DNA of 64,000 bases from Algiphilus sp022763315 (GCF_965249985.1 NZ_OZ252280.1), one strand, 5' to 3'; positions 1-9,542 are shown, counted from the first letter of the stretch. The notes: generated by a model not told the origin, from the letters alone. Numbers and translations are program-made.

Positions 1-201
1 CAAGGCCTCCATGATCAAGACGCCCGGCATGACCGGGTAATCCGGAAAATGGCCTTGGAAGAAAGGCTCGTTCATTGTGACGTTCTTCAGGCCCGTGATA
101 TGCGCGCCCGGTTCGCAGTGCGTGATGCGATCCACCAGCAGGAACGGGTAACGGTGCGGCAAACGCTGCAGAATGCCGGCGATATCGATGGACGACTCCA
201 C
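1..201 (-). CDS. fabZ: 3-hydroxyacyl-ACP dehydratase FabZ (3' end outside window)
   Basis: This is the N-terminal 67 residues of the dehydratase that removes water from 3-hydroxyacyl-ACP in type II fatty acid synthesis. The frame starts at a GTG at 201 and runs off the left edge. The visible part contains the FabZ opening (LQRLPHRYPFLLVDR) and the active-site block GHFPDYPVMPG, with the catalytic His at residue 51 and Glu at residue 65. It lies 5 bp downstream of lpxD, the usual lpxD-fabZ order that links fatty acid and lipid A synthesis. No nearby ATG fits, so the GTG start is preferred. The C-terminal part is not visible. Confidence 0.93.
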   Translation of the reverse strand, partial: MESSIDIAGILQRLPHRYPFLLVDRITHCEPGAHITGLKNVTMNEPFFQGHFPDYPVMPGVLIMEAL

Positions 202-206
202 GGTCC

Positions 207-1274
207 CTACTCTCCCTCTCGTTCTCCGGAGCGCCCAGTGCCTCCGGATTGGCCTTCAAGTTGCGCGACGCGCGCTTCCAGTTTGTCCAGTCGGCGCAGA
301 CGCCGCACCTGCCCATGCCAGGTACGTGCGGATTCTACCGGCCAACCAGAGCCATATTGCCCCGGTTCGGTGATCGAGCGCGTCACCATGGTGAATCCGA
401 GCACAATGACACCATCACAGAGGGTGACGTGCCCGTTGACGCCCACCCCGCCGCCGATGAGGCAGTTGGACCCGATCCGCGTACTGCCCGCAATGGCGGC
501 ACAACCAGCAATGGCGGTGTGCGACCCGATCTGCACGTTGTGCGCGATCTGCACCAGGTTGTCGATCTTGACCCCGTCGGCTATCACGGTGTCGTCGATG
601 GCGCCGCGATCAATGGTGGTGTTCGCACCGACCTCCACATCGCTGCCGATGCGGACGCGACCGAGCTGGGGCACATCCTCCCAGCCCTCCGGGCCGCGTG
701 CGAGACCGAAGCCGCGGCCGCCGATGACGGCACCGGCCTGCACACGGCAGCGCGCACCCACGACGCAGCGTGCGCCGACGTGGACACTGGACACCAGATG
801 CGTGTTCTCGCCGATGACGGCGTCTTCTTCGATCACGCAATGTGGGCCAATATGCGCCCCATCCGCGATGCATGCCCCGGCACCGATCACGGCAAAAGGC
901 CCGATCCGGACCTCGGCGCCGATCTCAGCATCCTCGGCGATGACCGCGCTTGGATGGCGCAGCGGCCCGAGCAGGCGCGGCGCCGGCTCGAATAGCCGCG
1001 CCACGCGCGCGAAAGCGAGATACGGATCCTTCGCGACCAGCGCCGCACCGTCGAACGCGGCGGCGTCGCGTTCAGTCAGTACGACGGCTTCCGCCTGCGT
1101 ATGCGCGAGCTGGGCGCGATAGCGCGGGTTGGCAATGAAACCGATGTGTTCCGGCTTACCAGGGTCAATCGTACAAACACCCCGGATTCGGCGATCGGGA
1201 TCTCCCTGCAGGCGAAGGCCGACGCGCTCGGCGATGTCGCCGAGGCGAAGGCCCTGCTCTCCTTGTTGCGCCAA
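207..1274 (-). CDS. lpxD: UDP-3-O-(3-hydroxyacyl)glucosamine N-acyltransferase LpxD
   Basis: LpxD transfers a 3-hydroxyacyl chain from ACP to the amine of UDP-3-O-acyl-glucosamine, the third step of lipid A synthesis. The 355-residue protein has the N-terminal uridine-binding region, then a long left-handed beta-helix of hexapeptide repeats (about residues 105-290), and a short helical C-terminus. His245 in the AHNVQIG block matches the family catalytic histidine. The only start that keeps the N-terminal LRLGDIAERVG segment is a TTG at 1274, three bases after the ompH stop, so translation is probably coupled. The order bamA-ompH-lpxD-fabZ is the classical gammaproteobacterial one. Confidence 0.95.
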   Translation of the reverse strand: MAQQGEQGLRLGDIAERVGLRLQGDPDRRIRGVCTIDPGKPEHIGFIANPRYRAQLAHTQAEAVVLTERDAAAFDGAALVAKDPYLAFARVARLFEPAPRLLGPLRHPSAVIAEDAEIGAEVRIGPFAVIGAGACIADGAHIGPHCVIEEDAVIGENTHLVSSVHVGARCVVGARCRVQAGAVIGGRGFGLARGPEGWEDVPQLGRVRIGSDVEVGANTTIDRGAIDDTVIADGVKIDNLVQIAHNVQIGSHTAIAGCAAIAGSTRIGSNCLIGGGVGVNGHVTLCDGVIVLGFTMVTRSITEPGQYGSGWPVESARTWHGQVRRLRRLDKLEARVAQLEGQSGGTGRSGEREGE

Positions 1275-1277
1275 GAC

Positions 1278-1784
1278 CTACTCTTCGTCGCGCTTCACGA
1301 GTTCCTTGAGGACCGCGTCGGTGAGATCGAGGCTGGGGGCGGCATAGACGGGATCGGGAACGACCAGATCCAGACCCTTGCGGCGCGCTACTTCCTCAAT
1401 GACGCCGCGAATCTCGCCCATCAGCTCCTGGAACAGTTCGCGCTCTCGGTTAGAGACGTCCTGGCGGAACTTGCGCTGCTTCAGCTGGAAATCGTTCTGA
1501 CGCGTGGTCAGTTCCTGCTCGCGCGCTTCGCGGTCGCTGGCCGACATCAGGTCCGCTTCCTGCTGGAATTTCTGGATGTCTTCTTCCAGGCCCTTGGCCT
1601 CCTCCTGCAGCTCGCTGGCGCGGCGCTCGAAATCGGCCTTCATGCGCTCTTCGGCACGCTCGTATTGCGGCGATTTCTGCACGAGTTCCTGTGCTCTCAC
1701 AGTGCCGATCTCGATAGCGTTTGCAAGGCCCGGCGCGAGGGCCAGCAGTGCCGCAATGGCGGGAATCAGAGTTTTCTGCATCAT
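1278..1784 (-). CDS. skp: Periplasmic chaperone OmpH/Skp
   Basis: This is a Skp-type periplasmic chaperone that holds unfolded outer-membrane proteins before delivery to BamA. The 168-residue product has a signal peptide (MMQKTLIPAIAALLALAPG, cleavage near ANA at about residue 23). A long charged coiled-coil region follows (about residues 45-125, rich in E, K, Q and R), then a conserved C-terminal strand region with DLVVPDPV. Length and composition fit the OmpH family. It sits 33 bp downstream of bamA and directly before lpxD. Two ATG codons are adjacent at 1784 and 1781, and either could be the start. Confidence 0.93.
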   Translation of the reverse strand: MMQKTLIPAIAALLALAPGLANAIEIGTVRAQELVQKSPQYERAEERMKADFERRASELQEEAKGLEEDIQKFQQEADLMSASDREAREQELTTRQNDFQLKQRKFRQDVSNRERELFQELMGEIRGVIEEVARRKGLDLVVPDPVYAAPSLDLTDAVLKELVKRDEE

Positions 1785-1817
1785 GGTGATCGCTTTGGTT
1801 GGTTGGGGAATGGGAGC

Positions 1818-4121
1818 TTAAAAGCCGGTTCCGAAATTGATCTGGAAGCGGTCGGTTTCATCGCCCTGTTCATCATTGAGCGGGAAGCCATAGCTCAGGT
1901 TGAGAATACCCAAAAAGGGCGTGAACCAGCGGAAGGCAATACCCGCGCTCTGGCGCAGTTCATTGAACTCGAAATCACCGGGTTCGGCAAAGACCGAGCC
2001 GATATCGAAGAACAGGGAGAATCGGGTCGACTGACCGTCCGCCTCAAAGGGCAAGGGAATGATCAGCTCGGTCTGCGAGGTGGTGCGGAGCTTGCCGCCG
2101 AAGGGGTTGTCAAATGGCGTGTCGCGCGGCCCCAGTGTGCCGTCACGATAGCCGCGCACCGTGCGCGTCCCACCGGCAAAGAAGTTTTCGTAGGGCGGCA
2201 CCGTATCGGCGTTGCCGTAGGTATCGACATACCCCAGCGAAGTGTTGATCTGTGCGAGGAAGCCGGCGTAGATCGGGATATGGTGCTGCGTCGTCAGGCT
2301 GGTGCTGAAGTAGCGCAAATCCGAGCCCGGCACGACGATATCGGCGTTCAGGCGGAGCAGGTTACCGCGCGTGACGAAGATGGTCCGATTGCGGGTATCG
2401 CGGGAAATACCGGTGCGCAACTGGAAGGCGGTGAAGCGCTTGCCGTTCTCGTTGACGAAATTCAGCACTTCGTCGCTGGTCTGCCCGGCAAAGGTTTCGA
2501 TCGAGGTTTCGGAAACGCCGATACCGGCGCGCAGCGTCGAGAACTCCGAAATCGGCAGGCCGTAGGTCAGATCGCCGCCGAGGATATTGCTGGAGAAGCC
2601 GGAGCTGAAGCGGATGATGCGGTCCGAGCGCCGGAAGAAACCGCTGATCGTCTGGCTGATGCCATCCTCGGTGAAATAGGGGTCGGTCCAGCTCAGATTG
2701 AGCTGGCGCGAAAACTCGTTGTTCTCGAGGTTGACCGCCACCCGGTTGCCCGTGCCCAGGAAATTGGCGTGCGTCACCGAGCCGGAAATCAAGAAGCCAT
2801 CCGCGCCCGAAAAGCCAACCCCCACCTGCACGGACCCTGGCGGACGCTCTCTCACGGTGAAGATCACATCCACGAGGTCGTCCGTCCCCGGGACGCGTTG
2901 TGTCTCGACCTCGGTCTGCTCGATGAAGGCCAGCCGGTTGATGCGCACGCGAGAGCGCTCTACCGCCGTCTGCGAGAAGGGGGCGGCTTCCAGCTGACGC
3001 AGTTCGCGCCGCAGGGTTTCGTCATTGGTGCCGGCGTTGCCGCGGAAGTGGATCTGGCGCACGTAGGCGCGCTTCTTCGGGTCAATGGCGTAGTTGATGG
3101 TGATGGCGCGATCCTTGCCATCCACCGGCTCGGGTACCGGCTGTACTTCCGCGAAGGCAAAGCCGACATTGGCCAGGGCCGCCTCGATGCGGTCGGCGCT
3201 CTCCGTGGCCTTCTTGCGCGAAAAGGTCTCACCCGCCCGGGTACTCACCAGCGCGTTCAGAAAGGCCTGATTGAGCACAGTTTCGCCAGTGAAACGAATG
3301 CCCTCGACGCTGTAGACCTCCCCCTCATCCACCGTCACCGTGATGTAGATGTCGCGCTTGTCCGGCGTCAACTGCACCTGAACGTCTTCGATGGTGAAAC
3401 GCAGATAGCCGCGGTCCTGATAATAGGAACTCAGGGATTCCAAATCGCCACCCAGCTGCTGCTTAGAGTAGCGATCGCTCTGCTGGAAGGGCATCCAGTC
3501 GGTTTCCTGCAGCTTGAGCTCATCGCGCAGCGTGTCGTCGTCGAACACCTCGTTGCCAATGATGTTGATCGATTTGATGGTGGCGGATTCGCCCTCCACA
3601 ACGTCGATCTTGAGACTGACGCGATTGTTGGGCAGCTCATCGACCACGGTATCGATATCGACATCGTAGAAGCCGTTGGCGAAGTACTGGCGACGCAGTT
3701 CCAGCGAGACCTGGTCGAGCAGCGCCTGTCGGAAAACCTCGCCCTCGCTGAGCCCGAGCGAGCGCATCGACTCCATCAGTTCATCACCGCCGATCTTGTC
3801 ATTGCCTTCGATGCTGAAGCTGACGATCTGCGGGCGTTCTTCCACGCGCACGATCAGCGTCCCGCCCTCGCGCAGCAATCGAACATCGGAGAACAAACCG
3901 CTGTCGTATACCGAACGGATCGACTGTTGCGCCGTCTGCTGATTGAGCTCGTCTCCAACCACCAGTGGCAGATAGCTGAGCACCGTCCCTTCCTCCAGGC
4001 GCTGCAGCCCCTCGACCTCAATCTCGTCAATGATGAAGGACTCGGCCGCATTCGCGGTCGCCGTGCCTACCAGCAACAACAAAAGGACAGCACGCCAACC
4101 CGCGATGGCAAATCGAAGCAT
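1818..4121 (-). CDS. bamA: Outer membrane protein assembly factor BamA
   Basis: BamA is the central Omp85 protein of the BAM complex, which inserts beta-barrel proteins into the outer membrane. The 767-residue product has a signal peptide (about residues 1-24, ending ANAAES) and five POTRA domains (about 25-420). A C-terminal 16-strand barrel ends in phenylalanine (INFGTGF), a usual outer-membrane targeting signature. VRGYRDGTLGPRD fits the conserved VRGF/Y motif of loop 6. The start was set at the ATG at 4121, behind a GAGAG motif, because the open frame upstream runs into rseP and has no signal-peptide character. It lies 19 bp after rseP. Confidence 0.97.
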   Translation of the reverse strand: MLRFAIAGWRAVLLLLLVGTATANAAESFIIDEIEVEGLQRLEEGTVLSYLPLVVGDELNQQTAQQSIRSVYDSGLFSDVRLLREGGTLIVRVEERPQIVSFSIEGNDKIGGDELMESMRSLGLSEGEVFRQALLDQVSLELRRQYFANGFYDVDIDTVVDELPNNRVSLKIDVVEGESATIKSINIIGNEVFDDDTLRDELKLQETDWMPFQQSDRYSKQQLGGDLESLSSYYQDRGYLRFTIEDVQVQLTPDKRDIYITVTVDEGEVYSVEGIRFTGETVLNQAFLNALVSTRAGETFSRKKATESADRIEAALANVGFAFAEVQPVPEPVDGKDRAITINYAIDPKKRAYVRQIHFRGNAGTNDETLRRELRQLEAAPFSQTAVERSRVRINRLAFIEQTEVETQRVPGTDDLVDVIFTVRERPPGSVQVGVGFSGADGFLISGSVTHANFLGTGNRVAVNLENNEFSRQLNLSWTDPYFTEDGISQTISGFFRRSDRIIRFSSGFSSNILGGDLTYGLPISEFSTLRAGIGVSETSIETFAGQTSDEVLNFVNENGKRFTAFQLRTGISRDTRNRTIFVTRGNLLRLNADIVVPGSDLRYFSTSLTTQHHIPIYAGFLAQINTSLGYVDTYGNADTVPPYENFFAGGTRTVRGYRDGTLGPRDTPFDNPFGGKLRTTSQTELIIPLPFEADGQSTRFSLFFDIGSVFAEPGDFEFNELRQSAGIAFRWFTPFLGILNLSYGFPLNDEQGDETDRFQINFGTGF

Positions 4122-4140
4122 CAATAATTCTCTCGTGTTG

Positions 4141-5502
4141 TTAGCCGAACAATCGCGACAGATCGTTGTAGAAGGCAAGCCCCATCAGCCCGGCAAGCAT
4201 CAGAAGCCCCAGTTGCTGCCCGACGAGTTGTGCCCGCTCGGATACCGGCGACCCCTTGATGGCTTCAACGAGGTAATACATCAAGTGCCCCCCATCCAAC
4301 ATCGGCACGGGCAGCAGGTTCAAAACCCCGAGGCTGACGCTGATCAGCGCCAAGAAACCCAAATACGACACCAAGCCGGTCGCGGCAGTCTGTCCGGCAA
4401 ATTGCGCAATCTGGACTGGACCACTGATGTTGTCGACCGACACGTCCCCGACCAGCATGCGCCCCATCATGCGCACTGTCAGCCAGGCCACTGAATATGT
4501 TTGCTGCACGCCCGTGACCGCAGCCTCGAGCACGCCCTCCCGATACACAGTGCGCCGATCCTGCCATAAATCAGCAGGTACATCGACCCGTGCGCCCAGT
4601 TGGCCGATGGTCTGCCCGTCAGCGATCTGACTGCCGACCTCAAGCATCACGGTCTGCTGGCGGCCATCGCGGGCGATGGTCAGCTCCGTCTGCTCGCCGG
4701 GATTCGCGCGCAGCCACTGCACCCACTCGGACCAGCTTGCGACGGCTTCACCGTCGCGCGCGACCACCAAGTCCCCCGCCTGCAGTCCTGCGGCGGCAGC
4801 GGGCGAATCAGGCATGATCTCCGCCAGTCGCGGCGGTATGGCGGGCTGAAAGAGCACCAAACCAAGCTGTTGAAATAGCGGCTCGGGATCGACCGGCAAA
4901 GCCTGCGTCGAGACGGACACCTGCTGCCGCGCGCCGCTTGGACTTTCCAGCTCCAGACGGAGGGTGTCGGAGGCCATGGCCTGATCCAGGATCGTCAGGC
5001 GGGCGCGCGTCCAGGTGGGCGTGGCCTTGCCATTGACCGAGCGCAGCACGCTTTCCGGTGCAATCGGGCTCCCTGCCAGCGCGGTGTCGGGCGGCGGCGC
5101 ATCCACGACCGGCTTCACGTCAGGCACTCCCATGACGTGAATCGCCCAATAGAAGGCCGCGGCAAGCAGGAAATTGAACACAGGGCCGGCGGCGACGATT
5201 GCGCTGCGCGCCCAAAGCGGCTTGCGATTGAAGGCTTCCGATTGCTCCTGAGCGCTCAGCGGCGTGTCGCTTTCGCGCTCGTCGAGCATCTTGACGTAGC
5301 CCCCCAGGGGGATGGCGGCGATGACCAGCTCGGTGCCGTTCTTCATCTGCCGCTGCCAGAGCGGTCGGCCGAAGCCGACCGAGAATCGCAGCACACGCAC
5401 GCCGCAGCGCCGTGCCACCCAGTAATGTCCGAATTCGTGGAAGGTTACGAGAACACCAATCGCCACCACAAAACCGGCAATAGACCAGATCAGACTCATC
5501 AT
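4141..5502 (-). CDS. rseP: Site-2 intramembrane zinc protease RseP
   Basis: RseP cleaves the anti-sigma factor RseA within the inner membrane during the sigma-E envelope stress response and also clears remnant signal peptides. The 453-residue protein has the zinc motif HEFGH at residues 22-26 in the first membrane helix, two central PDZ domains and a C-terminal membrane region with the second metal motif LDGGHLMYY. The start at 5502 aligns without gaps to known RseP N-termini and overlaps the dxr stop as ATGA. Upstream in-frame codons lie inside dxr and were rejected. Linkage to bamA and ompH fits its role in outer-membrane homeostasis. Confidence 0.96.
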   Translation of the reverse strand: MMSLIWSIAGFVVAIGVLVTFHEFGHYWVARRCGVRVLRFSVGFGRPLWQRQMKNGTELVIAAIPLGGYVKMLDERESDTPLSAQEQSEAFNRKPLWARSAIVAAGPVFNFLLAAAFYWAIHVMGVPDVKPVVDAPPPDTALAGSPIAPESVLRSVNGKATPTWTRARLTILDQAMASDTLRLELESPSGARQQVSVSTQALPVDPEPLFQQLGLVLFQPAIPPRLAEIMPDSPAAAAGLQAGDLVVARDGEAVASWSEWVQWLRANPGEQTELTIARDGRQQTVMLEVGSQIADGQTIGQLGARVDVPADLWQDRRTVYREGVLEAAVTGVQQTYSVAWLTVRMMGRMLVGDVSVDNISGPVQIAQFAGQTAATGLVSYLGFLALISVSLGVLNLLPVPMLDGGHLMYYLVEAIKGSPVSERAQLVGQQLGLLMLAGLMGLAFYNDLSRLFG

Positions 5503-6692
5503 GCTGTGTATTTCGCTCCTGCGATGCGCTCGGTTGCGAAGGCGCGCGCCCATCCGTCGAGGCCAATGACTGCGTCCAGGTTGGCACTGTCGCGCACAGC
5601 GAGCCGCCCCGCCCCTTCAAGTGTGGCTTCGATCACTGCAGCAATCCCGTCAAAAGCCAAGCGCCCAGAAAGAAATGCTTCGACCGCAACTTCATTGGCC
5701 GCGTTCAGTACCGTCGGCGCCGCGTCAGTGCCATCAATCGCGGCCCGCGCCAGCCGCAGGCAGGGGAAGCGCTCGGCATCCGCCGGTTCGAACTGCAAGC
5801 TACCAGCGCGAATAAGGTCCAAGGTCGCGGCGCCCGAGGGCAGGCGCTCAGGATGACCCAGCGCATTGGCGATGGGAATGCGCATATCCGGGGCGCCCAT
5901 CTGCGCCAGCAGGGAGCCGTCGCGGTAGACCACGAGCGAATGCACGATGCTTTGCGGATGCACCACGATGTCAATGTGCTCGGCCGCGGTGGCGAACAGC
6001 CAATGGGCTTCGATCACTTCCAGCCCCTTGTTCATCATGGTTGCGGAGTCGACCGAGATCTTTGCGCCCATCTCCCAGTTGGGATGCGCCACCGCCTGCG
6101 CAGGCGTCGCGGCGGCCATTTCGGCACGGCTCCAGCTGCGGAAAGGCCCACCCGAGGCGGTCAGAATCAGGCGCTCCACCCCTTCCGGCGGTTGCCCACA
6201 GCGGTAGCCGGTGGGCAGACACTGGAAAATGGCGTTGTGTTCGCTGTCCACCGGCAGGATTTCGGCGCCGGACGCCCGCGCGGCCGCCATCACGATGCCG
6301 CCCGCCATGACCAGGGGTTCCTTATTGGCGATCAACACACGCTTGCCCGCGTGCACCGCCGCCAGGGTAGGCAGCAGACCGGCGGCGCCGACGATGGCCG
6401 ACAGGACGGTGTCAGAGCCGGTACCGCCAGCCACGTCGGCAAGGGCATCCATGCCCGCGGCGATCTCGATGCCGGTGCCGCTCAATGCCGCGGTCAGCGC
6501 CGGACCACAGGCCGGGTCGGCGATCACGGCGACGCGTGGCCGATGTGCGCGGGCCAGCTGCGCCAGACGTTCCACGTCGCGATAGGCAGTGAGCGCTTCC
6601 AGGGCCGGAGGTTCCGACTGCGCCGCCATCACCTCCAGCGCACTTCGGCCGACGGAGCCGGTCGCGCCCAGAATGACGACACCGCGACTCAT
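5499..6692 (-). CDS. dxr: 1-deoxy-D-xylulose 5-phosphate reductoisomerase
   Basis: Dxr converts 1-deoxy-D-xylulose 5-phosphate to 2-C-methyl-D-erythritol 4-phosphate using NADPH, the first committed step of the MEP isoprenoid pathway. The 397-residue protein shows the nucleotide-binding loop GATGSVG at residues 9-15, the metal and substrate segment VDSEHNAIFQCL, the SGGPFR motif and MNKGLEVIEAHWLF. Length is typical. The start overlaps the cdsA stop and the stop overlaps rseP, so the three genes are probably translationally coupled. Its product feeds undecaprenyl synthesis by the nearby uppS. Confidence 0.97.
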   Translation of the reverse strand: MSRGVVILGATGSVGRSALEVMAAQSEPPALEALTAYRDVERLAQLARAHRPRVAVIADPACGPALTAALSGTGIEIAAGMDALADVAGGTGSDTVLSAIVGAAGLLPTLAAVHAGKRVLIANKEPLVMAGGIVMAAARASGAEILPVDSEHNAIFQCLPTGYRCGQPPEGVERLILTASGGPFRSWSRAEMAAATPAQAVAHPNWEMGAKISVDSATMMNKGLEVIEAHWLFATAAEHIDIVVHPQSIVHSLVVYRDGSLLAQMGAPDMRIPIANALGHPERLPSGAATLDLIRAGSLQFEPADAERFPCLRLARAAIDGTDAAPTVLNAANEVAVEAFLSGRLAFDGIAAVIEATLEGAGRLAVRDSANLDAVIGLDGWARAFATERIAGAKYTA

Positions 6693-7510
6693 CGCAGCAG
6701 GCTACTCAATCCGAGGGCGAAGATGGGGGCCACTGCCAGCAGGCTGTCGACCCGGTCGAGCACCCCACCGTGCCCCGGCAACAGGCGTCCCGAATCCTTG
6801 ACCCCTGCGGTGCGCTTGAAGGCGCTCTCCACCAGGTCCCCGACAATGGATGCAGCAATGCAGACCACGACCAACAGCAAGAAGAGCACCCACTGAACGG
6901 CACTCATGGGCACCCACACGGCGGCCACCGGGACGACGATCAGCAGTGCGGCCACTGCGCCTCCAAGCGCACCTTCCCGCGTCTTTCCAGGACTGACCGT
7001 GGGCGCCAGCTTGTTCTTGCCCCAGGCGCGGCCTGCGAAATAGGCGCCAATATCGGCGCCCCAGACCACGCCGAACACCATGGTCAATGCCGCCCAGCCT
7101 GCCGCGCCTTCGGTGATGGCGATCAACGCCAAAGGCACGGGCACCAGCATCAATAGGCCAATACCCAGAGAGGCGTTGGTGCCAAAGCGCTGACGCGCGA
7201 TGCTGGCGGGAAAGCCCCGCAGCAGATACAGACTATAGACCCACCACAAGGCTGACACGCCCCACAGCCACGGCGCCAACGTGAACTCCACATGCCCATA
7301 CCAGGCCGCTGCGCAGAGTACGGCGACCAGGAAGCTGTATCGCAAACGCGCCGCCACACTGGCGGCCCCGGCGATACCCGCCCATTCCCAGGCGGCACCC
7401 AGGGTTGCCAGACAAAACACCGCGTACAGCGCCACACCGTCCAGTAATAACAGCGCTGCCCCCAATAGAAGGAGGAGCACGATGGCCGTCACAACGCGCT
7501 GCGCCAACAT
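6689..7510 (-). CDS. cdsA: Phosphatidate cytidylyltransferase
   Basis: CdsA forms CDP-diacylglycerol from CTP and phosphatidic acid, the precursor of all bacterial phospholipids. The 273-residue protein is very hydrophobic, with about eight predicted membrane segments. It ends with the CDP-alcohol synthase signature, in which SAFKRTAGVKDSGRLLPGHG is followed by GVLDRVD. Length is typical of the family. It lies 3 bp after uppS and overlaps dxr by 4 bp, within the standard uppS-cdsA-dxr order. Confidence 0.96.
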   Translation of the reverse strand: MLAQRVVTAIVLLLLLGAALLLLDGVALYAVFCLATLGAAWEWAGIAGAASVAARLRYSFLVAVLCAAAWYGHVEFTLAPWLWGVSALWWVYSLYLLRGFPASIARQRFGTNASLGIGLLMLVPVPLALIAITEGAAGWAALTMVFGVVWGADIGAYFAGRAWGKNKLAPTVSPGKTREGALGGAVAALLIVVPVAAVWVPMSAVQWVLFLLLVVVCIAASIVGDLVESAFKRTAGVKDSGRLLPGHGGVLDRVDSLLAVAPIFALGLSSLLR

Positions 7511-7513
7511 CGG

Positions 7514-8233
7514 TCAGGGGGCCTCCACCGATCCGAAGCGCCGCTGGCGCTGCGCGTACCAGTCGAGAGCGGCATCGAGATGCCGCGCGTCGAAATCGGG
7601 CCACAGGGTGTCGCAGAAATAGAGTTCGGAATAGGCAAGCTGCCAGAGCATGAAGTTGCTGATGCGACGCTCGCCACCGGTGCGGATCAATAGGTCCGGT
7701 TCCGGAATACCCGCGGTACTGAGACGGCTGCTCATGGCTTCGTTGGTAATGGGCACCCCGTCCTGACGCGCACGCTCGGCCGCCTGGCAGATATCCCATT
7801 GCCCGCCGTAACCGAGCGCCACCAGAAGTCCAAGGCGTTGATTGCCAGCCGTCGCCGCTTCGGTGGCGCGCATTTCCTCCTGCAGCTTCTCGGGGAAGCC
7901 TTCGCGGTTGCCGATAAAACGCATGCGCACACCATTGCGCTGCAGCCCCGCCCCTTCGCGACGCAGGGTACGGCCAAATAGATGCAGCAGCATCCGCACT
8001 TCGCGTTCAGGACGGTTCCAATTTTCCTGACTGAAGGCAAAGAGGCTCAAGAACGGCAAATCACGGTCGGCAGCTGCTTCCACGATGCGTCGCGCGGCCT
8101 GTACTCCGACGCGGTGGCCCAGTGCACGCGGCCGACCGCGCTGGGAGGCCCAGCGGCCATTGCCGTCCATGATCACGGCGACGTGGGCGGGTCGTGCCGG
8201 AGGTTTCGGCGTTGTGGAACTGGACGGCATCAT
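7514..8233 (-). CDS. uppS: Undecaprenyl diphosphate synthase (cis-prenyltransferase)
   Basis: UppS elongates farnesyl diphosphate with isopentenyl units to C55 undecaprenyl diphosphate, the lipid carrier for peptidoglycan and O-antigen. The 239-residue protein has the catalytic HVAVIMDGNGRWA block near residue 20, FAFSQENWNRP, and the C-terminal RTGGERRISNFMLWQLAYSE motif of cis-prenyltransferases. Two adjacent ATG codons at 8233 and 8230 are both possible starts. It begins 4 bp after frr. Confidence 0.97.
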   Translation of the reverse strand: MMPSSSTTPKPPARPAHVAVIMDGNGRWASQRGRPRALGHRVGVQAARRIVEAAADRDLPFLSLFAFSQENWNRPEREVRMLLHLFGRTLRREGAGLQRNGVRMRFIGNREGFPEKLQEEMRATEAATAGNQRLGLLVALGYGGQWDICQAAERARQDGVPITNEAMSSRLSTAGIPEPDLLIRTGGERRISNFMLWQLAYSELYFCDTLWPDFDARHLDAALDWYAQRQRRFGSVEAP

Positions 8234-8237
8234 CCGC

Positions 8238-8795
8238 TCAAAGGGAGAGCGTTTCCTTTTCCTTGGCGGCCATGACCGCTTCGATCTGCGCGATGTGGTC
8301 GTCGGTGATCTTCTGGATCTCGTTTTCGGCGCGCTTCTCGTCGTCCTCGCTGATCATTTTTTCCTTGACCAGCTCCTTGACCGACTGGTTGGCGTCGCGC
8401 CGGATGTTGCGCACGGCGACACGGGCATTCTCTGCTTCGTGACGCACCACCTTAGCCAGTTCCTTGCGGCGCTCCTCGGTGAGCGGCGGCAAGTTGATGC
8501 GGATGACGGATCCCGCCGTGTTCGGATTCAGGCCGAGATCGGAATTGATGATTGCTTTCTCGATCACCGGCGTCATGCTCTTTTCCCAAGCCGTGATCGT
8601 GATGGTGCGGGCGTCCTCGGCCACGACGTTGGCGGCCTGCGAAATGGGCACTTCCGAACCATAGTAGTCAACGCGGACGTGGTCCAGCAGTGAGGCATTG
8701 GCGCGTCCGGTGCGCAACTTGGCGTACTCGTTCTCGAGCACTTCGATCGCCCGCTTCATGCGGTGCTTGGCGTCCTTCTTGATGTCGTCGATCAT
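8238..8795 (-). CDS. frr: Ribosome recycling factor
   Basis: Frr (RRF) acts with EF-G to split post-termination ribosomes. The 185-residue protein has standard length and the conserved N-terminal run KRAIEVLENEYAKLRTGRA, in which the arginine contacts 23S rRNA. It also has INLPPLTEERRKELAK and the C-terminal long-helix segment. The three-helix-bundle pattern is intact. It sits 27 bp after pyrH in the rpsB-tsf-pyrH-frr order. Confidence 0.97.
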   Translation of the reverse strand: MIDDIKKDAKHRMKRAIEVLENEYAKLRTGRANASLLDHVRVDYYGSEVPISQAANVVAEDARTITITAWEKSMTPVIEKAIINSDLGLNPNTAGSVIRINLPPLTEERRKELAKVVRHEAENARVAVRNIRRDANQSVKELVKEKMISEDDEKRAENEIQKITDDHIAQIEAVMAAKEKETLSL

Positions 8796-8822
8796 GGTGC
8801 CTGACAGTCCCCGTGAAAATCC

Positions 8823-9542
8823 TTATAGAACGTGCGTACCGATATCTTCGTCGCCCGCGACGATGCGCGCCAGCGCACCGGGCTGCGTCATGTCGTAGAC
8901 CCGCAGCGGCATGCGATGGTCCCGGCACAGCACGATGGCGGTCTGATCCATCACCCCGAGTCGTCGGTCCAGCACCTCGTCGTAGGTCAAACGCGGAATC
9001 CGGTGCGCTTCCGGATCCTGCATCGGGTCGGCTGAATAGATGCCGTCTACCTTCGTCGCCTTGAGCATCAGCTCGGCGTCGATTTCGATAGCGCGCAGGG
9101 CCGCCGCGGAATCGGTGGTGAAGAACGGATTGCCGGTGCCCGCAGCGAGGATGACGATGCGGCCCTTCTCCAGATGCCGCACGGCGCGACGCCGGATGTA
9201 GTCCTCGCAGACCTGATTGATGCGGATGGCCGACATCACGCGCGTCTGGCAGTTGATCTTCTCCAGAGCATCCTGTAGCGCCAGCGCATTCATGACGGTG
9301 GCGAGCATGCCCATCTGGTCTGCCGTCACACGTTGGATGCCGCCTCGGGCAAGGCCCTCGCCGCGGAAGATGTTCCCGCCGCCAATCACGACGGCGACTT
9401 CTGATCCGCTTTCCACTACGGCCTTCAGTTCCGCCGCAACGTCACCAATCACGGGCGAGGCGATGCCATATTCAAGCTCGCCCATCAACGCTTCACCAGA
9501 CAGCTTGACGAGCACGCGTCGATAGACTGGGGACGACGACAT
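8823..9542 (-). CDS. pyrH: UMP kinase PyrH
   Basis: PyrH phosphorylates UMP to UDP in pyrimidine nucleotide synthesis and belongs to the amino acid kinase fold. The 239-residue protein opens with RRVLVKLSGEAL and contains VVIGGGNIFRG, the substrate and regulatory region TADQMGMLATVMNALAL, and AGTGNPFFTTDSAAALRA. The ATG at 9542 was chosen because a GGAG motif lies eight bases upstream; a GTG three codons earlier is also in frame. It is separated from tsf by 101 bp containing a strong hairpin. Confidence 0.96.
   Translation of the reverse strand: MSSSPVYRRVLVKLSGEALMGELEYGIASPVIGDVAAELKAVVESGSEVAVVIGGGNIFRGEGLARGGIQRVTADQMGMLATVMNALALQDALEKINCQTRVMSAIRINQVCEDYIRRRAVRHLEKGRIVILAAGTGNPFFTTDSAAALRAIEIDAELMLKATKVDGIYSADPMQDPEAHRIPRLTYDEVLDRRLGVMDQTAIVLCRDHRMPLRVYDMTQPGALARIVAGDEDIGTHVL

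Noticed and set aside
1101..4127. A 1008-codon open frame on the plus strand across lpxD, ompH and bamA
   Set aside because: It is antisense to three well-conserved genes and has no recognisable domain. Long antisense frames are expected at this GC content and codon bias.
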